DNA of 64,000 nucleotides from Ruminiclostridium sufflavum DSM 19573 (GTDB taxonomy: Bacteria; Bacillota; Clostridia; Acetivibrionales; DSM-1351), in the NCBI RefSeq assembly GCF_003208175.1, contig NZ_QKMR01000002.1:1-64000 (forward strand), given 5' to 3'. The position numbers and the translations under genes were made by a program. Shown in pieces: positions 46,801-56,148 of the stretch (position 1 is the first letter of the stretch; each line of letters begins with the position of its first letter). The notes beneath the pieces are model-generated. The model did not search any database. It had not been told where the DNA came from and saw only the letters and a program-made list of their open reading frames with translations.

Positions 46801-49446
46801 TTGAAGGCTGTAACGGATATAAAAGGAAACAAGGCAGCTGTACCATATTCAACTACCTATGAATATGACAATTTAGGAAGATTAATTAAGGAAACAGTAC
46901 CTTTTGATAACAGCTCCGGAACAATTGTAAACAGCGTTAAAAAATATTACTATGACAGCAACGGCAACAGAATCAAGGAAAGGACCTTAAGCAACAAGCC
47001 CGGGGAGGCGGAAAGCTATAATACCACAGGCTATGAATATAACACCCGAAACATGCTGACCAAGGTTGTAACCTATGACGAGGAAGCGGCCGAGAACTAT
47101 ACTCAGTACTACTATGATGCCGCCGGAAACAAAATCAGAATGTATACAGGGCTCTCGGCTCCGCTGCAAATAGCCGGAACGGACAATGTTACCCCTACAG
47201 CGGATGCCGATTATTCGGTGACAAAATATGAGTATGACCGGTTCAACAGGCTCATAAAGCTGACAGATCCCATAAATATGAATGAGAACTATACATACGA
47301 TTTAAACGGCAATATGCTGCAAAAAACAGATAAAAACGGAAGCACCATAAGCATGACCTATGACGGAATGGGAAGAATGCTTACAAACAATGTTTTAAGC
47401 ACTGAGAATCCATCCTTGAATGCCGGGTACTCATATACATATACCTTGACCGGAAGCAAAAAGACAATGAGCGGCGGAGGCACAAATACAGCATATAATT
47501 ATGATGATTTGGGACGCCTGATAACGGAGGAGGTATCGGACGGAAGCCGGAAGGAATACACCTATGATACGGCAAACAACCGTAAGTCCTTAAAGCTTAG
47601 CCAGAACGGCGCGGTAAAAACAAATACCGCATACACCTATGACAATTTGAACAGGCTAGGTACGGTACTGGAAAACGGAGCGCTTACAGCCACCTATACG
47701 TATGATGAGAACGGAAACAGGAAGGCCCTGACCTGTTCAAACGGTAATCTTACAAAGTATACCTATAATTTGGCTAATAAGCTGCTGACACTTCCGAATG
47801 AAAACGGCAGCACTGTATTTGCCGGCTATACCTACACCTATTACCTTAACGGAAATCAGGCATCAAAAACTGATAACAGAGGTAAGGTTACCGCATACAC
47901 CTATGACGGCCTTGGCAGAATAACCTCTGAAAGCTCAAGCAGTGAGCCTGCAATAAAATATACATATGATGACAGCAGCAACCGTGAAACCATGACGGAG
48001 GGTGATAATACCACTACCTTATATGAATATGACAAAAACAACAGGCTGCTGGAGGAAACAAAAGTTACCGGCAGTGATACGGCAATAACAACCTACAGGT
48101 ATGACAGCAACGGAAATCAGATGTCAAAAACAACTGGTACATTAAAGCCGGCAGCGGGAGGAGAGGCAGCAAGCCTTGAGGCTTCAGCGGGCGAAAGGAC
48201 AGGCAGCACCGAGATGTCCTTTAATGAATACAACGGCTTCAACCAACTGATAAAAACCGAAACAGGCGAAACAACAGCAAAATATGCCTACAACGCAGAT
48301 GGGCTACGCACTTCAAAAACCGTAAACGGAATAAAAACAAACCACGTATGGGACGGCAACCAGATAGCCCTTGAAACCGATGGCTCGGGAAATGTAACCA
48401 ACAAATATGTAAGAGGAATTAATCTGCTGTACGCAGAAAACGCAGCAGGCGCAAAGCAATATTATATGTTCAACGGTCACGGCGATGTGGTACAATTAAC
48501 AGGAGCAGATGGAGTCTTAACAAAAAGATACGATTACGATGCCTTTGGAAATGAGAAAAATCCGGATGCCAACGATACCAATGTATTCAGGTATTGCGGG
48601 GAGTACTTTGACAAGGAAACAGGGACTATTTATCTAAGGGCTAGATATTACGACCCAACTATTGGGAGGTTTATAACAGAGGATAGTTATTGGGGTAAGG
48701 ATAGCGACCCGCTGAGTTTGAATTTGTATACGTATTGTGGAAATAATCCGATTATGTATGTTGATTCTACCGGACATGAGTATACCACACTGAAACAATT
48801 GATAAATACCAGTGAAGGTGGGTCATTTGAGACACATAAAGGTTATGTAACAGTTAATGCATACGGAAAATCAGTAGATATTAAATATGATACGAGTAAA
48901 AACGAATATAAAATGGCAAATGTTAATGGAACTATGTATATGGATAGAGCTGAATTTTTAAGGATGATGGGAGTTGATGCTATTGCAACTTCTAGTGGTA
49001 AGTATGAGATTTCCAGTACGAATGCTCATTTACGAACGGCTCTTGCTAATGCTCCTGTATTTGTTGCAGGAGTATACATAGGTGCAGAAGTTTCTCCTGC
49101 AGTAATAGCTTATGTTTCGGCATCACAATATGCTGAAATTATAAAAAGTGCTGCCTCTAAAGTAAAGAAACTTGGTTCGGTAGCTGGAGGTTTATTTGCC
49201 ATAGAGGTAATGCCATCAATTGAAGTTGAGGCTGGTACCTATGTGGAAGAACATTTTATGGTGCGATATGGAAATGGACTTATTCATTCAATTGGAGTTA
49301 TTACGCAGTTAAATGAGAATGATGCAGTAGAAAGTTCAATTAGTACAAGCTCAGTATCACCTGTAAGCTGGGGTATACCTTGGAATCAAAGGGTAGGTGA
49401 GTTAAGGAATTCTATGCCAAATTCTACGGTGATAAAAATCAATTAG
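43843..49446 (+). CDS. RHS/YD-repeat protein with variable C-terminal domain
   Basis: The 1867-residue protein has a signal peptide (LLTITSVFVLLLSSNLVSA) and an N-terminal RHS-associated region beginning DPVTGAINIKVNDISLKGRNGLDFSLSRYYTQ. Many YD repeats follow (YTYDxNGN, YEYDxLGRL; about residues 550-1580) and build the RHS cocoon. The conserved core end is RARYYDPTIGRFITEDS ... SLNLYTYCGNNPIMYVDSTGH at about residue 1645. The last 223 residues are unrelated to the repeats and are more AT-rich, typical of an exchangeable toxin tip. The tip contains a hydrophobic stretch (PVFVAGVYIGAEVSPAVIAYV) but no nuclease motif that I recognise. A small membrane protein gene follows as candidate immunity. 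Confidence 0.9.
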   Translation: MRFKLTWLLTITSVFVLLLSSNLVSAEDLVDKSPYYNGLGYPGAVFNKGIEPPYSLNGNSEETIDPVTGAINIKVNDISLKGRNGLDFSLSRYYTQNNSALYEPYVYPGYTYTLLPEPIDLYYVQVKVKRTKIDLNSGNSIGDSTVTILDELGPYLNTSYAQPVIDEINDIEDEYSDVYYDKETGKCFVYLYDYYSVVVTRPTYYYLSDIDYVNKLIVNTDNHKFSDLGAGWQFDLPYIEDIEGYKYLHYGSAGTWQIDFKTSGDSHLKDYPLKDIKLNNDSWSYYNGQMYSAYVLEQKDGKKTYFGSDGRLLGIKDRFDNEIRFQHDTSEPEYPLLNKIIDSVGREINITYSGSKVLITINDETNPDNNRTIKYNKATVPEVPANYVLEYVIDAENRQTKYQYSINSANINLVEKDLSEGVLNVYACLTKIIMPTKGETCYSYTKSTKNCGTDGIMEVYKLNERYESKNDGVNYNYKKFNYLYGETGEYDGYPNYSSDASIPDSYIIKTQVVDGLNNSEIYTYNKKMLPINIIQEGTNHKYETINEYDSVTRLLLKTVNKTFNKATGALMQSVQNYTYDTTGYRDLLEYWDSQAARDSSNMPTNNEHKVTYTYQSTYHYPLTKVYNRDASTTVKEEYTPASDLKAIQQIKIYENSVLKGKTQYNYDSYGNIIEEKKYLDDGVNSISTYYSYNDNNSARNGKFNGAYLTRKWNNNVKNIDELENNLPGITVEETFKYDWFGNIIEKKDGNGNTTAYEFDKLGRAKKETHQDGTYKTWQYTTDSLENSVVISDENKSKIKNLYDQFGNIMCQVDVASGQNLNQYTYDSQMRLKTESNQNTSLSYGTNTYNYDSIGRLLEKITKNQQDTVIAKESYSYDDACDNGLYNKVTKTILGETGSPSITAVEYTNKLGQVEKSGTLHNGTEYLSTFKYDYLGNKTEEKSARAYDEGWSQAYTAKYDYNYQGNVVKQYNINGDYTTSTYDTLGRLKAVTDIKGNKAAVPYSTTYEYDNLGRLIKETVPFDNSSGTIVNSVKKYYYDSNGNRIKERTLSNKPGEAESYNTTGYEYNTRNMLTKVVTYDEEAAENYTQYYYDAAGNKIRMYTGLSAPLQIAGTDNVTPTADADYSVTKYEYDRFNRLIKLTDPINMNENYTYDLNGNMLQKTDKNGSTISMTYDGMGRMLTNNVLSTENPSLNAGYSYTYTLTGSKKTMSGGGTNTAYNYDDLGRLITEEVSDGSRKEYTYDTANNRKSLKLSQNGAVKTNTAYTYDNLNRLGTVLENGALTATYTYDENGNRKALTCSNGNLTKYTYNLANKLLTLPNENGSTVFAGYTYTYYLNGNQASKTDNRGKVTAYTYDGLGRITSESSSSEPAIKYTYDDSSNRETMTEGDNTTTLYEYDKNNRLLEETKVTGSDTAITTYRYDSNGNQMSKTTGTLKPAAGGEAASLEASAGERTGSTEMSFNEYNGFNQLIKTETGETTAKYAYNADGLRTSKTVNGIKTNHVWDGNQIALETDGSGNVTNKYVRGINLLYAENAAGAKQYYMFNGHGDVVQLTGADGVLTKRYDYDAFGNEKNPDANDTNVFRYCGEYFDKETGTIYLRARYYDPTIGRFITEDSYWGKDSDPLSLNLYTYCGNNPIMYVDSTGHEYTTLKQLINTSEGGSFETHKGYVTVNAYGKSVDIKYDTSKNEYKMANVNGTMYMDRAEFLRMMGVDAIATSSGKYEISSTNAHLRTALANAPVFVAGVYIGAEVSPAVIAYVSASQYAEIIKSAASKVKKLGSVAGGLFAIEVMPSIEVEAGTYVEEHFMVRYGNGLIHSIGVITQLNENDAVESSISTSSVSPVSWGIPWNQRVGELRNSMPNSTVIKIN

Positions 49447-49484
49447 TTTTCTAGAATTTAGATTTTGTGAGGGGGGGAGTTCGT

Positions 49485-49916
49485 ATGTGTTCAAAATGTA
49501 ACGATCGAAAAGTGGGTTTTGTTGATTACCTGAAAAACAATACTCAATTAAATAAAAATACAAAAGATGTACTTATTGCATGTAGTCAATGTAAAAGAAT
49601 TTATAAATTTGATTATCCAATAACAAAAAAGAAAATATCTATTTTGTATAATATTATTGGAATAATCGCATTAATAATTGCTTACATTTTTGGGCATAAG
49701 TATATTCGATTTATTGAATTAATTCTAGTACAATTTGGTATAGATCTTAATGGAATTTTAACCTTATTAGTACGTATAACAGAGTATTTTTTATGGGTTT
49801 TTGCTATTATAATAATAAATGCAACGATTCTAGCTTTTATTGAATGGAAACTAGCAATATCAACTGAAGTGGACTGTCAAGACAGAGTACAAACTGATTT
49901 AAATAAGGAAAATTAG
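49485..49916 (+). CDS. Zinc-ribbon membrane protein, candidate immunity protein
   Basis: The 143-residue protein starts at ATG 49485 just after GGGGGGAG; an upstream GTG/ATG frame is less likely. Two CxxC pairs (CSKC near residue 2 and CSQC near 34) suggest a small zinc ribbon. Two or three hydrophobic segments follow (ISILYNIIGIIALIIAYIF, and from ILTLLVRITEYFLWVFAIIII). It lies 38 bases after the RHS gene on the same strand with similarly AT-rich DNA. Immunity to the RHS tip is an inference from position only. Confidence 0.6.
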   Translation: MCSKCNDRKVGFVDYLKNNTQLNKNTKDVLIACSQCKRIYKFDYPITKKKISILYNIIGIIALIIAYIFGHKYIRFIELILVQFGIDLNGILTLLVRITEYFLWVFAIIIINATILAFIEWKLAISTEVDCQDRVQTDLNKEN

Positions 49917-49920
49917 AAGA

Positions 49921-50208
49921 AAAAGGATACCCATTAAGCAATATCTTATAGGGTATCCTTTTCCAAATATGTACGTGATTCAACATATATGCATGTTGAG
50001 CATAAACTATTGGCAATGAATTTGGAATTCAATATGTATTAGTTTCATAATCAAAATTCAAATAAGCTTTTGAATACGGAATGAAAAAAAGAATTCCAGT
50101 GTGCTACAATTAGCCCCTACCGGAATTCCTTTTTTATCCTCCATGTTTTGAAGCACATACTGAGTTAGAGGATTAAAGCCCCCATTTTTTTAAAATCATG
50201 GGGGCTTT
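49921..50208. terminator. Cluster of three hairpin terminators
   Basis: (1) AAAAGGATACCC (49921-49932) / GGGTATCCTTTT (49951-49962). (2) GAATTCC near 50092 with GGAATTCC near 50123, then T6. (3) AAAGCCCCCAT (50175-50185) / ATGGGGGCTTT (50198-50208). The interval up to 50302 holds no other gene. Confidence 0.75.
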
Positions 50209-50302
50209 GAAAGCTTTAAGTAAAAAAATTCAATTTGTAAATATGATAAGCAAGGGTTTTGACACAGTCTGATATGATGACCGTCTTTCTTTCTGTTATC
50301 CA

Positions 50303-51526
50303 ATGAGCAGACATAAAATTTACAAAACGAAACCGGCACAGCACAAATGTTTTAAAACGCTTTCTACCACGTCTTTATTTGTTGCAGTAACTTTATACTA
50401 TGTAGCATGCATATTTCGGCCGCATCCGGACACTGATTCCGGAAACATCCGGAGGAGGAACGGGAGATACTTCAGTTCCATCACAGTCAACTACTTTGTC
50501 GGGTACGACTGCCTCTGCAGCAGTGACGGCAGTCGGTTCGGCAGGAGGGAAGGCCTCAGCTTCGGTAACACTGGCCCAGATAAAGGATGCTATGGAGAAG
50601 GCGGAAAATGCTGCAGGTAATACAGGGAAAATACCGGCTGTAGAAATAAAGGTATCTGTTCCGGATGGCACAAGTATAGTAGAAATCAGAATTCCACATG
50701 CGGCAATCAGAGAAATCGCATCGGAAGGGAAGTCTAATTTAAAGCTTTCCAGTCCTGTTGCCACCATTACTTTTGATGCAGGTTCACTTGGTACTATTTC
50801 CGGCAAGGTATCCGAGGATGTGATTTTTACCTTGGCGAAGACCCTAATGCTGTTATTATAGGCTATATAAATGCCCAAGAAGATTTTAAAATTATAATAA
50901 ATGGGTGCTATGATATGGAAACGGGAACAGTGACATTTGTAACAAACCATTTTTCCAGCTACGCAGTGGGGTATAATAAGGTGGAATTTAAAGATGTCGG
51001 CTTCAATGACTCATATGCCGATGCCGTGAGCTTTATAGCAGCGCGTGAAATAACATCGGGAACAGGCACCGGAACTTTTGGCCCGGCTGATACTCTTACC
51101 AGGGGACAGTTTATAACCCTGCTGCTGAAAGCCTATGAAATTTCGCTCGATGCAAATCCTTCGGACAATTTTAAGGATGCGGGCAATACCTACTACACGG
51201 AATACCTAGCAGCAGCGAAAAAGCTTGGTATCTCAGGAGGGGTCGGGGATAACAGGTTTGAGCCCGGAAAGGCAATCTCCCGCCAGGAGATGTATACACT
51301 GCTGTGTAAAACCTTAAAACAGATTAATATGCAGCCGAAGGGTGCTTCAGAGAAAAAGCTTTCCGATTTCACAGACAGCGGCGAAATTGCCGGTTGGGCA
51401 GAAGATTCAGTTAAGCTGCTGCTGGAAACAGGGAAGATTTCAGGGAATGCAGGTAAACTCTCTCCTGCCGGCGCTGCAACCCGTGCCGAAATGGCACAGG
51501 TATTGTACAACCTGATTGCTGAGTAG
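50303..51526 (+). pseudogene. SLH-domain surface protein broken by two deletions
   Basis: Three frames carry pieces of one protein. A signal peptide comes first (MSRHKIYKTKPAQHKCFKTL..., 50303 to about 50410). A second frame (about 50415-50830) carries IPETSGGGTGDTSVPSQS then VTLAQIKDAMEKAENAAGNT, the interdomain region typical of clostridial S-layer proteins. A third frame (about 50833-51526) carries GEDPNAVIIGYINAQ, VTFVTNHFSSYAVGYNKVEF and then three SLH repeats (VGFNDSYADAVSFIAAREI; FKDAGNTYYTEYLAAAKKLG; FTDSGEIAGWAEDSVKLL). The jumps imply deletions plus frameshifts at about 50412 and 50830. The SLH part alone has an ATG at 50915 but no signal peptide. Confidence 0.8.
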
Positions 51527-51593
51527 TTTCTGGCCTGAAAACCAATCATATGTATGGAAGCAAGAGGGTGTCCTTGCAACACCGGATATATCG

Positions 51594-51627
51594 AAGAGCC
51601 AATCGCTTTAAAAAGTGATTGGCTCTT
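51594..51627. terminator. Hairpin terminator after the SLH remnant
   Basis: AAGAGCCAATC (51594-51604) pairs with GATTGGCTCTT (51617-51627). Confidence 0.7.
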
Positions 51628-51745
51628 AGGCTAACAAGTTCTTTTCTTATTTGTCTGTGTAATATATAATAATGTGTAAGATTTTCCCGTAAGGGTAATT
51701 AGTAAAAAAATATTTTATGCAGCTATTGCGAGAAAAGAGGTTAAA

Positions 51746-52936
51746 ATGGATACGAAGGTTAAAAACCGCTATGGAGTACTGATATCCGGTATGATGATTC
51801 AGCTTTGCGCAGGTATCATCTATATGTGGAGCGTTTTTAAAGGCCCTGTGGCGCAGTACCTTGAGTGGGACCCGGCGCAGGCCGCCCTCACTTCATCAAT
51901 TATGTTGGCAGTATTTGTTTTTGGTATCATTGCAGGAGGAAGAGCTCAGGATAAAATCGGCCCCAAACTTGTAACAGTTGCCGGAAGTATACTTATCAGC
52001 CTTGGAATGATTCTTACGGCCTTTATTACAAAACAGGCTCCATGGTTGGTATATATTACATATGGCATCATAGGTGGCTTGGGAGTGGGAACAGTTTATA
52101 CGGCTACAGTTTCGGTAATCCAAAAATGGTTTCCTGATAAGCGGGGATTTGCAACAGGGTTTATGGTTGCAGCTTTCGGGTTTTCCCTTGTGATTTTTGC
52201 ACCGGTTACAAATTCTTTGTTGTCTGAAACCAGTGTTCCGTCAACCTTTATTATCTTTGGTATCATATTTCTTGTTGTATGTGTCCTTTGTTCACTTAAT
52301 ATTGACAATCCCACTGCAGATTACGCGCCAGCAGGGTTTGTTACGTCAAAAAACCATGCTTCAAAAAAACAGTACACCACTTCTGAAATGCTCAGAACAC
52401 GTCAGTTTTATCTCATAACGCTGTCACTGCTTTGTATTCTTCCGGCTTATTTCATACTAAACCCTCTTTTTATAACTCTTGGCGGAGAGAGGGGCCTGTC
52501 AAAGGAACTTGCTGTTTTGGGAGTTATGATCACAGGAATAGCAAGTGCTGCGGGAAGATTGGTTACATCTTGGGTTTCTGATTTGATAGGGCGCAAGTGC
52601 GCGGTATTTGGAATAATTATTATCACAATGGTGTCGATTTTAGCCATGATTATTGCCCATGGAGTAATGTTCCTTGTGTGTATTGCGGCTATTGCCTTCA
52701 GCTTCGGCGGAGCTGCCGGTGTATATCCGGCTATAACCGCCGACAATTTCGGGACAAAGCATATGGGACTTAACTATGGATGTGTAATGGTGGGTTTTGG
52801 TATTTCTGCGCTGGTATTCCCTATTGTTTCCAGTATGCTGGTCAAAAGCGGCGTATATACCCTATCGTTTCTTGTAGCTGCTGCTACCTGTGTAATCGCA
52901 TTTGTGCTTGTGCTGCTGCAAAAAAATCCAGAATAA
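51746..52936 (+). CDS. OFA-family (oxalate/formate antiporter-like) MFS transporter
   Basis: The 396-residue protein has twelve predicted hydrophobic helices and the OFA signature at its start (RYGVLISGMMIQLCAGIIYMW, with VFKGPVAQYL following). Typical internal motifs are GGRAQDKIGPKLV, the GLGVGTVY loop, and WFPDKRGFATGFMVAAFGFS. The family exchanges small carboxylates such as oxalate, formate or lactate, and the substrate here is unknown. The start is ATG after AGAGG. The gene is monocistronic. Confidence 0.87.
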   Translation: MDTKVKNRYGVLISGMMIQLCAGIIYMWSVFKGPVAQYLEWDPAQAALTSSIMLAVFVFGIIAGGRAQDKIGPKLVTVAGSILISLGMILTAFITKQAPWLVYITYGIIGGLGVGTVYTATVSVIQKWFPDKRGFATGFMVAAFGFSLVIFAPVTNSLLSETSVPSTFIIFGIIFLVVCVLCSLNIDNPTADYAPAGFVTSKNHASKKQYTTSEMLRTRQFYLITLSLLCILPAYFILNPLFITLGGERGLSKELAVLGVMITGIASAAGRLVTSWVSDLIGRKCAVFGIIIITMVSILAMIIAHGVMFLVCIAAIAFSFGGAAGVYPAITADNFGTKHMGLNYGCVMVGFGISALVFPIVSSMLVKSGVYTLSFLVAAATCVIAFVLVLLQKNPE

Positions 52937-53446
52937 AAAACTGCTTTATTACGGTTTTTTCTTATGACCATATTGGCAATGCTATCAAGAGTTGAAGCAG
53001 CTTAGGTGTTTAAAGAAATATGCATAGGCTGGACTGTACAGCTGTCTGTTGATATCACAAAAGCTGTACAGTGATTTTGAGGCTTCCATACCCTTTGGTT
53101 TACTCTATCGTTAGAATAAACAACTTCTTCTGAAAAGCTGCTTTTTGCTTTGAAGCTCAAGATATCCATTTTTAAATGTCAGGTAGCGGATTCTGAGTTA
53201 TTCAGTTTTAGAATCAGACTTTATAGACAAGGTCGAAAAACTCTAAAGACTATTTGAAAGGGTCATCTAATACGGACGGATAGCCTGCTATGCGCCCCAA
53301 GATTAAGCGGTTATGATATATTGGAAGTCATCATACGGCATTGTTAAAGGAAGATGGAGAACCAAACTGAACCTGTGAGAGATTTGTAAATGTATCTTTA
53401 ACACTTAATATACTAAGCAATTGCACGTATTAATAGGAGGGAAATT
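52937..53446. other. 510-base gap with one strong hairpin
   Basis: ACTGTACAGCT (53033-53043) and AGCTGTACAGT (53062-53072) form an 11-bp perfect stem, weakly followed by GATTTTG. No coding frame of convincing quality was found; 53218-53260 has a sequence (AGGTCGAAAAACTCTAAAG) loosely like the first 30 bases of the window. Confidence 0.4.
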
Positions 53447-53869
53447 ATGCTAAAAAAATCTCCAAGTGGGAGCTTGTGTCCATATTATTACAGAGGTGGC
53501 GAATTACATCCGTTGCATTATGGCAGCTACCATGATGATATGGACAAGTTATCTAGAGTAATAGATGCAGAAGAAGTATTTATCTTGTCTACTTCCTCTC
53601 CAGGCGGGCGGCATGTTTGGATAGATTTGTACGAAAACAATTTTACGGATAGCATGATAATTAAATTATCACAGCATATCGTCAATATTAGTCCTAAAGT
53701 TTCAAAAATGGCTCTTGTTGGATGCTCCAAAAAAGTATTCAATAAGATCATCAAACAACTTTATGATATGGATTGCAATTTAGCAGGACAAATAAAACTT
53801 TTTGATGATCCCGAAATATCAAAAGATTGGCTGGTGGGAAGAACATGCTCAAAAGGCTGGGAGAGATAG
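53447..53869 (+). CDS. SpoIIAA/STAS-like hypothetical protein
   Basis: The 140-residue soluble protein begins MLKKSPSGSLCPYYYRGGEL after AGGAGG. The pattern DAEEVFILSTSSPGG, HVWIDLYENNF, KMALVGCSKKVFNKIIKQLY and IKLFDDPEISKDWLVG resembles SpoIIAA-like proteins (PF11964-type), where a beta-alpha unit ends with FxDxxxAxxWL. The similarity is by eye only and the role is unknown. A bidirectional terminator lies between it and the opposing gene. Confidence 0.6.
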   Translation: MLKKSPSGSLCPYYYRGGELHPLHYGSYHDDMDKLSRVIDAEEVFILSTSSPGGRHVWIDLYENNFTDSMIIKLSQHIVNISPKVSKMALVGCSKKVFNKIIKQLYDMDCNLAGQIKLFDDPEISKDWLVGRTCSKGWER

Positions 53870-54002
53870 CAACTAAAAACAATAAATGAAGATTAAGTGC
53901 CATACGGCTGATAAAAAAAGCCGAGGAGATGATTTTCTAATTTAGCAAATTATGAAGTGCACTCCCTTTCCGACATAAATTTAGATTTGTTATATTGTAA
54001 AA

Positions 54003-54033
54003 GAGATGAAGGCTAAATTAAAGCCTTCATCTC
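54003..54033. terminator. Bidirectional terminator between convergent genes
   Basis: GAGATGAAGGCT (54003-54014) pairs with AGCCTTCATCTC (54022-54033). Confidence 0.8.
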
Positions 54034-54109
54034 CCAAATATTATCATAAAAAATTACTTACATTACTTTTCCCTAGATTAGGAATAATATTAATTATAGC
54101 TGTTGCAAA

Positions 54110-54520
54110 TTACCATGAAGTACCGCTTGGATAAACGATACACCATAATTTAGTTGTACCTGTGGTATTTGAAGTTATTTTTACACGATATTTTGTATTT
54201 GTATCAACCAACAGCCCTGATACATTTATTGATTCCATCTCTGACAAAACATGTGTATTAACAGTAATCCATTTAGAATTTGCGTATTTTTGTATAGAAA
54301 CAGAGTATAATGTATTGTAGTTACCAAAACTTAAAATATTATAGCAAAGTCTATCGTTTGTTGGAACAAAGGTTGCACTTATATAAGGTGATGTAGAGCT
54401 TATATTTGCATTTATATCATATATATAACAATCACTTTTTTCTGCATATGCTGGAGTAAACGCTGTAAATATAATCACAACTAATAACAATATTGAAATA
54501 GCTTTTTTTGTTCTTTTCAT
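54110..54520 (-). CDS. Small secreted protein
   Basis: From ATG 54520 (AAAGGGATGG upstream) the protein is 136 residues: a signal peptide (MKRTKKAISILLLVVIIFTA, cleaved near AYAEKS) and a mature region rich in Thr, Ser and Asn with alternating strands (YISATFVPTNDRLCYNILS; YRVKITSNTTGTTKLWCIVY). It looks like a single beta-sandwich, and two Cys could form a disulfide. No family is recognised. An open frame upstream of this ATG lacks a ribosome binding site. Confidence 0.65.
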   Translation of the reverse strand: MKRTKKAISILLLVVIIFTAFTPAYAEKSDCYIYDINANISSTSPYISATFVPTNDRLCYNILSFGNYNTLYSVSIQKYANSKWITVNTHVLSEMESINVSGLLVDTNTKYRVKITSNTTGTTKLWCIVYPSGTSW

Positions 54521-54661
54521 TTTTATACCATCCCTTTTATTAATATAAATTTCATTTTGCTTGAATAGGATGATTTTACAATAATTACAAAATAATGTCA
54601 AGTAATTACTGCGAATATTTTGTAATTTTAATCTTCATTTAATAAAAGCTAGAATCACTTA

Positions 54662-54712
54662 CATATCGGTCGGTGGGAATCGGTTCTTTAGCCGATAGTA
54701 GTTGACTTTTTT
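54662..54712. repeat. Dispersed intergenic repeat, copy K (right end)
   Basis: ATCGGTTCTTTAGCCGATAG and TAGTTGACTTTTTTA match the right end of copy D. The copy sits directly after the CNNM gene's stop. Confidence 0.6.
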
Positions 54713-56048
54713 ATTTGTTTGTAGAACTTGGCTCTGCATCAGATTGGCAAACCACCGCACTTTCCAGTCTGCGGTCTTTAATCTTTGTAACTTTTATAGT
54801 CAATCCATATTCTTCAAGCTCCGGTGTGCTGCCATCACTTGGAACTGAGCCTATAAGACCAAAGACAAGACCCCCGAAGGTGTCATGCTCCTCGTCGGGA
54901 AGCATGACACCCAGTTGGGTGGATACCTCGTCTAGTGGTGCCATACCCTGAATTCGCCATGTTTTTGAATCAATCCGCTCAATCAAAGGTTTTTCCGGTG
55001 GTTCGGTAATATCATCGTCAAGATCGCCGACTAATTGCTCCAGCAGGTCATTCATGGTGACAATACCGCTCATTCCACCATATTCATCCACAACAACAGC
55101 AAAATGATTTCTGGATTTCTTCATGTTACGGAACAAAACATCTGCTCGGACGGATTCCGGAATAAAATAAGCAGATTGAACTGCTCTTTTCATTGCATTA
55201 TCACGGTTTTTATTCTTGAGCCTAAGATAATCCTTCATATATAAAACCCCAATGATATGATCTGGACTTTCCGAACAAACAGGGTAGATGGAATGTCTGC
55301 TCTCATTAATGGTCTGCTCCCATTCTTCATCCGTTTCGTCAAGCCATAACAGAGAAACTTCCGTTCTATGGGTCATAATCTCTCCGGCAGAAATGTCATC
55401 AAATTCAAAAATATTTTGAATCATGCTTTGTTCGTCAGGCTGTATAGTGCCTTTTTGCTTACCAGCATCCAAAATCATGCGAATTTCTTCTTCCGCGTTT
55501 TCATCTTCCTTACTGTTTGGATCGACACCAAGCAGCCGCAACAAGCCATTAGTGGACACAGTGAAAAGCCAGACAGCCGGTGTAAATATTTTTGAAACTG
55601 CGTAAATAAGTCCAGACATTCCAAGTGCAATTTGTTCAGCTTTTTTCATAGCAAGCCGTTTTGGAATAAGTTCACCTAAGAGTACGGTGAAGTAAGTCAA
55701 TAAAACTGTAATAATAGCCACGGATAAGATATTAATTACCGATGCGGGAATGTTAATTCCCATATGAACAAACCAAGCTACCAATCGGTCAGAAAAGTTT
55801 TCCGTAGCAACAGCACTGCTTAAAAGGTTAACCAAAGTAATACCAACCTGAATGGTTGCAAGAAAACCTGCGGGCTGTTCGGTAAGTTTAGTAAGACGCA
55901 ATGCGCGCTTATCTCCGGCAGCAGTAAGTTTTGCAAGTTTGTTATCATTCATTGTGATAACGGCAATTTCCGCACAGGCAAAAATTGCATTAAGACATAT
56001 AAATACAAGTTGAAGTAAAAGTAACCATAACAAAGGATCGTCGTTCAA
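54711..56048 (-). CDS. CNNM/CorC (HlyC)-type metal transporter
   Basis: The architecture is the standard one for the family: a DUF21 membrane domain with four hydrophobic segments (residues about 1-185), a CBS pair (about 215-340, EIMTHRTEVSLL and FAVVVDEYGGMSGIVTMNDLLEQLVG), and a CorC_HlyC domain (about 355-430, RIQGMAPLDEVSTQLGV). Members such as MpfA in Gram-positive bacteria export Mg2+; others handle Co2+ or Na+. Length is 445 residues. TTG lies eight bases after AGGAGG. A leader of about 270 bases with an acidic peptide gene precedes it, which supports metal-responsive control. Confidence 0.88.
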   Translation of the reverse strand: MNDDPLLWLLLLQLVFICLNAIFACAEIAVITMNDNKLAKLTAAGDKRALRLTKLTEQPAGFLATIQVGITLVNLLSSAVATENFSDRLVAWFVHMGINIPASVINILSVAIITVLLTYFTVLLGELIPKRLAMKKAEQIALGMSGLIYAVSKIFTPAVWLFTVSTNGLLRLLGVDPNSKEDENAEEEIRMILDAGKQKGTIQPDEQSMIQNIFEFDDISAGEIMTHRTEVSLLWLDETDEEWEQTINESRHSIYPVCSESPDHIIGVLYMKDYLRLKNKNRDNAMKRAVQSAYFIPESVRADVLFRNMKKSRNHFAVVVDEYGGMSGIVTMNDLLEQLVGDLDDDITEPPEKPLIERIDSKTWRIQGMAPLDEVSTQLGVMLPDEEHDTFGGLVFGLIGSVPSDGSTPELEEYGLTIKVTKIKDRRLESAVVCQSDAEPSSTNK

Positions 56049-56148
56049 AATTATTACCTCCTAAAATACATTTAACGTGGGTCATCATGTTTCTACAGAT
56101 TTAATCTGATAAGAGCTTAAACAGGGCAGATGTAGTATAATTTAACAC

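Noticed and set aside
50393-50950. 185-residue minus-strand frame
   Set aside because: The plus strand carries clear S-layer protein sequence in successive frames here; the minus frame is its shadow.
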